Below are positions 63,457 through 64,000 of a stretch of 64,000 nucleotides of DNA, one piece after another. The stretch is from Hydractinia symbiolongicarpus (lineage: Eukaryota; Cnidaria; Hydrozoa; Anthoathecata; Hydractiniidae), in the NCBI RefSeq assembly GCF_029227915.1, contig NC_079878.1, forward strand, positions 3,784,001 through 3,848,000, read 5' to 3'. The stretch's first letter is position 1. Each line of letters begins with the position of its first letter. Position numbers and translations under genes: made by a program. The notes under the pieces are model-generated. The model was not told the origin of the DNA. It saw only the letters and a list, made by a program, of their open reading frames with translations, and did not search any database.

Positions 63457-64000
63457 TACCCTGTGAGTAAACTCACTTCCAGAACGATTTTTTAAATTAT
63501 TTTTTCATCACTAAAACGCATAGGATGTTTTCATTTTTGATGAGACGCTGAAGAAAAGAAGTTTAATCGCTGGCAAACGAAAACCCGCAATTTCCCGTAA
63601 ATCCCGGACTTGGCCCGTATAGTCAAAAGTATACAAAAAAAGTACCCAGGGAGTAAACTCATTTCCCGAACGATTTTTTAATTTATTTTTCCACCACTAA
63701 AACGCATGAGACTTGTAGTTTTCAAAAATGTTTTCATTTTTGATGAGGCGCTGAATAAAAGAAGTTTAATCGCCGGCAAACGAAAACCTGCGATTTCCCG
63801 TAAATCCCGGACTTGGCCCGTATAGTCAAAAGTATACAAAGAAAGTACCCAGGGAGTAAACTCATTTCCCAAACGATTTTTAAAATTTTTTTTTACCACT
63901 AAAACGCATGAGACTTGTAGTTTTCAAAAATGTTTTCATTTTTGATGAGACGCTTAATGAAAGAGGTTTAATCGCCGGCAAACGAAAACCCGCGCTTTCC

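Larger units (their letters stand above)
47879..64000 (+). repeat. 203-bp satellite array, right block
   Basis: About 80 units of the same satellite continue in the same orientation and phase as the left block, confirming that the two arrays are one array split by the transposon. Monomer variants common here include TTATTATTTCACCACTAAAG with CCCATGAGAC, CCACAAAAACGCATGAGAC, and CTCACTTCCAGAACG. No gene is supported. The array runs off the end of the window. Confidence 0.97.

Overview
The window is almost entirely one tandem satellite DNA. A repeat unit of about 203 bp (202-204 bp) runs head to tail, always in the same orientation, from base 1 to 42004 (about 205 units) and again from 47879 to 64000 (about 80 units). 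The only break is a 5,874-bp AT-rich DNA transposon at 42005-47878. Its coding strand (minus) reads as a large protein of eukaryotic, transposase-like character. Long higher-order satellite plus a cut-and-paste transposon points to heterochromatin of a eukaryote (pericentromeric, centromeric or subtelomeric). I favour an invertebrate animal, because the transposon protein resembles uncharacterised proteins I recall from cnidarians and other marine invertebrates. That is memory, not a search.

Satellite layout. Monomers fall into two broad, linked sequence types. One has CGAATGTATAC followed by CCCTGTGAG and TTCCAGAACG; the other has CAAAAGTATAC followed by CCCAGGGAG and TTCCCGAACG. They are organised into higher-order repeats by duplication of blocks with offsets of 608/609, 904, 998, 1015, 1485, 1621, 2215, 2787, 3040, 4062 and 5626 bp, nearly all whole numbers of units apart from a few shortened monomers. 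Three recurrent deletion monomers (about 66, 92 and 186 bp) mark the copies and their history. Because 203 is not divisible by three and the many short open frames simply recur with the repeat, I treat none of the satellite as coding.

Transposon layout. The element has perfect 12-bp terminal inverted repeats (TAGGCTGTTCAG) and a 7-bp target-site duplication (AGTATAC) made from the satellite itself. From its left end it carries a short hairpin, about five degenerate copies of a 166-bp subterminal repeat in A-B-B-A-B order with CRE-like TGACGTCA palindromes, then the minus-strand coding region 46681-43421, then about 1.15 kb of non-coding 5' sequence up to the right end. The coding region is one continuous frame broken by a single in-frame TAG (44072-44074). 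There is also a probable one-base frameshift at a T5 run just after the likely ATG (46720-46722). The protein has a long coiled coil, a candidate RNase H-like core with a D...D...CxxH...E arrangement, and a small beta-rich C-terminal domain that may be Tudor/SH3-like. I cannot place it in a named transposon superfamily. The copy looks recently inserted and probably recently inactivated. The transposase lineage and its subterminal repeats are the best candidates for something undescribed here.
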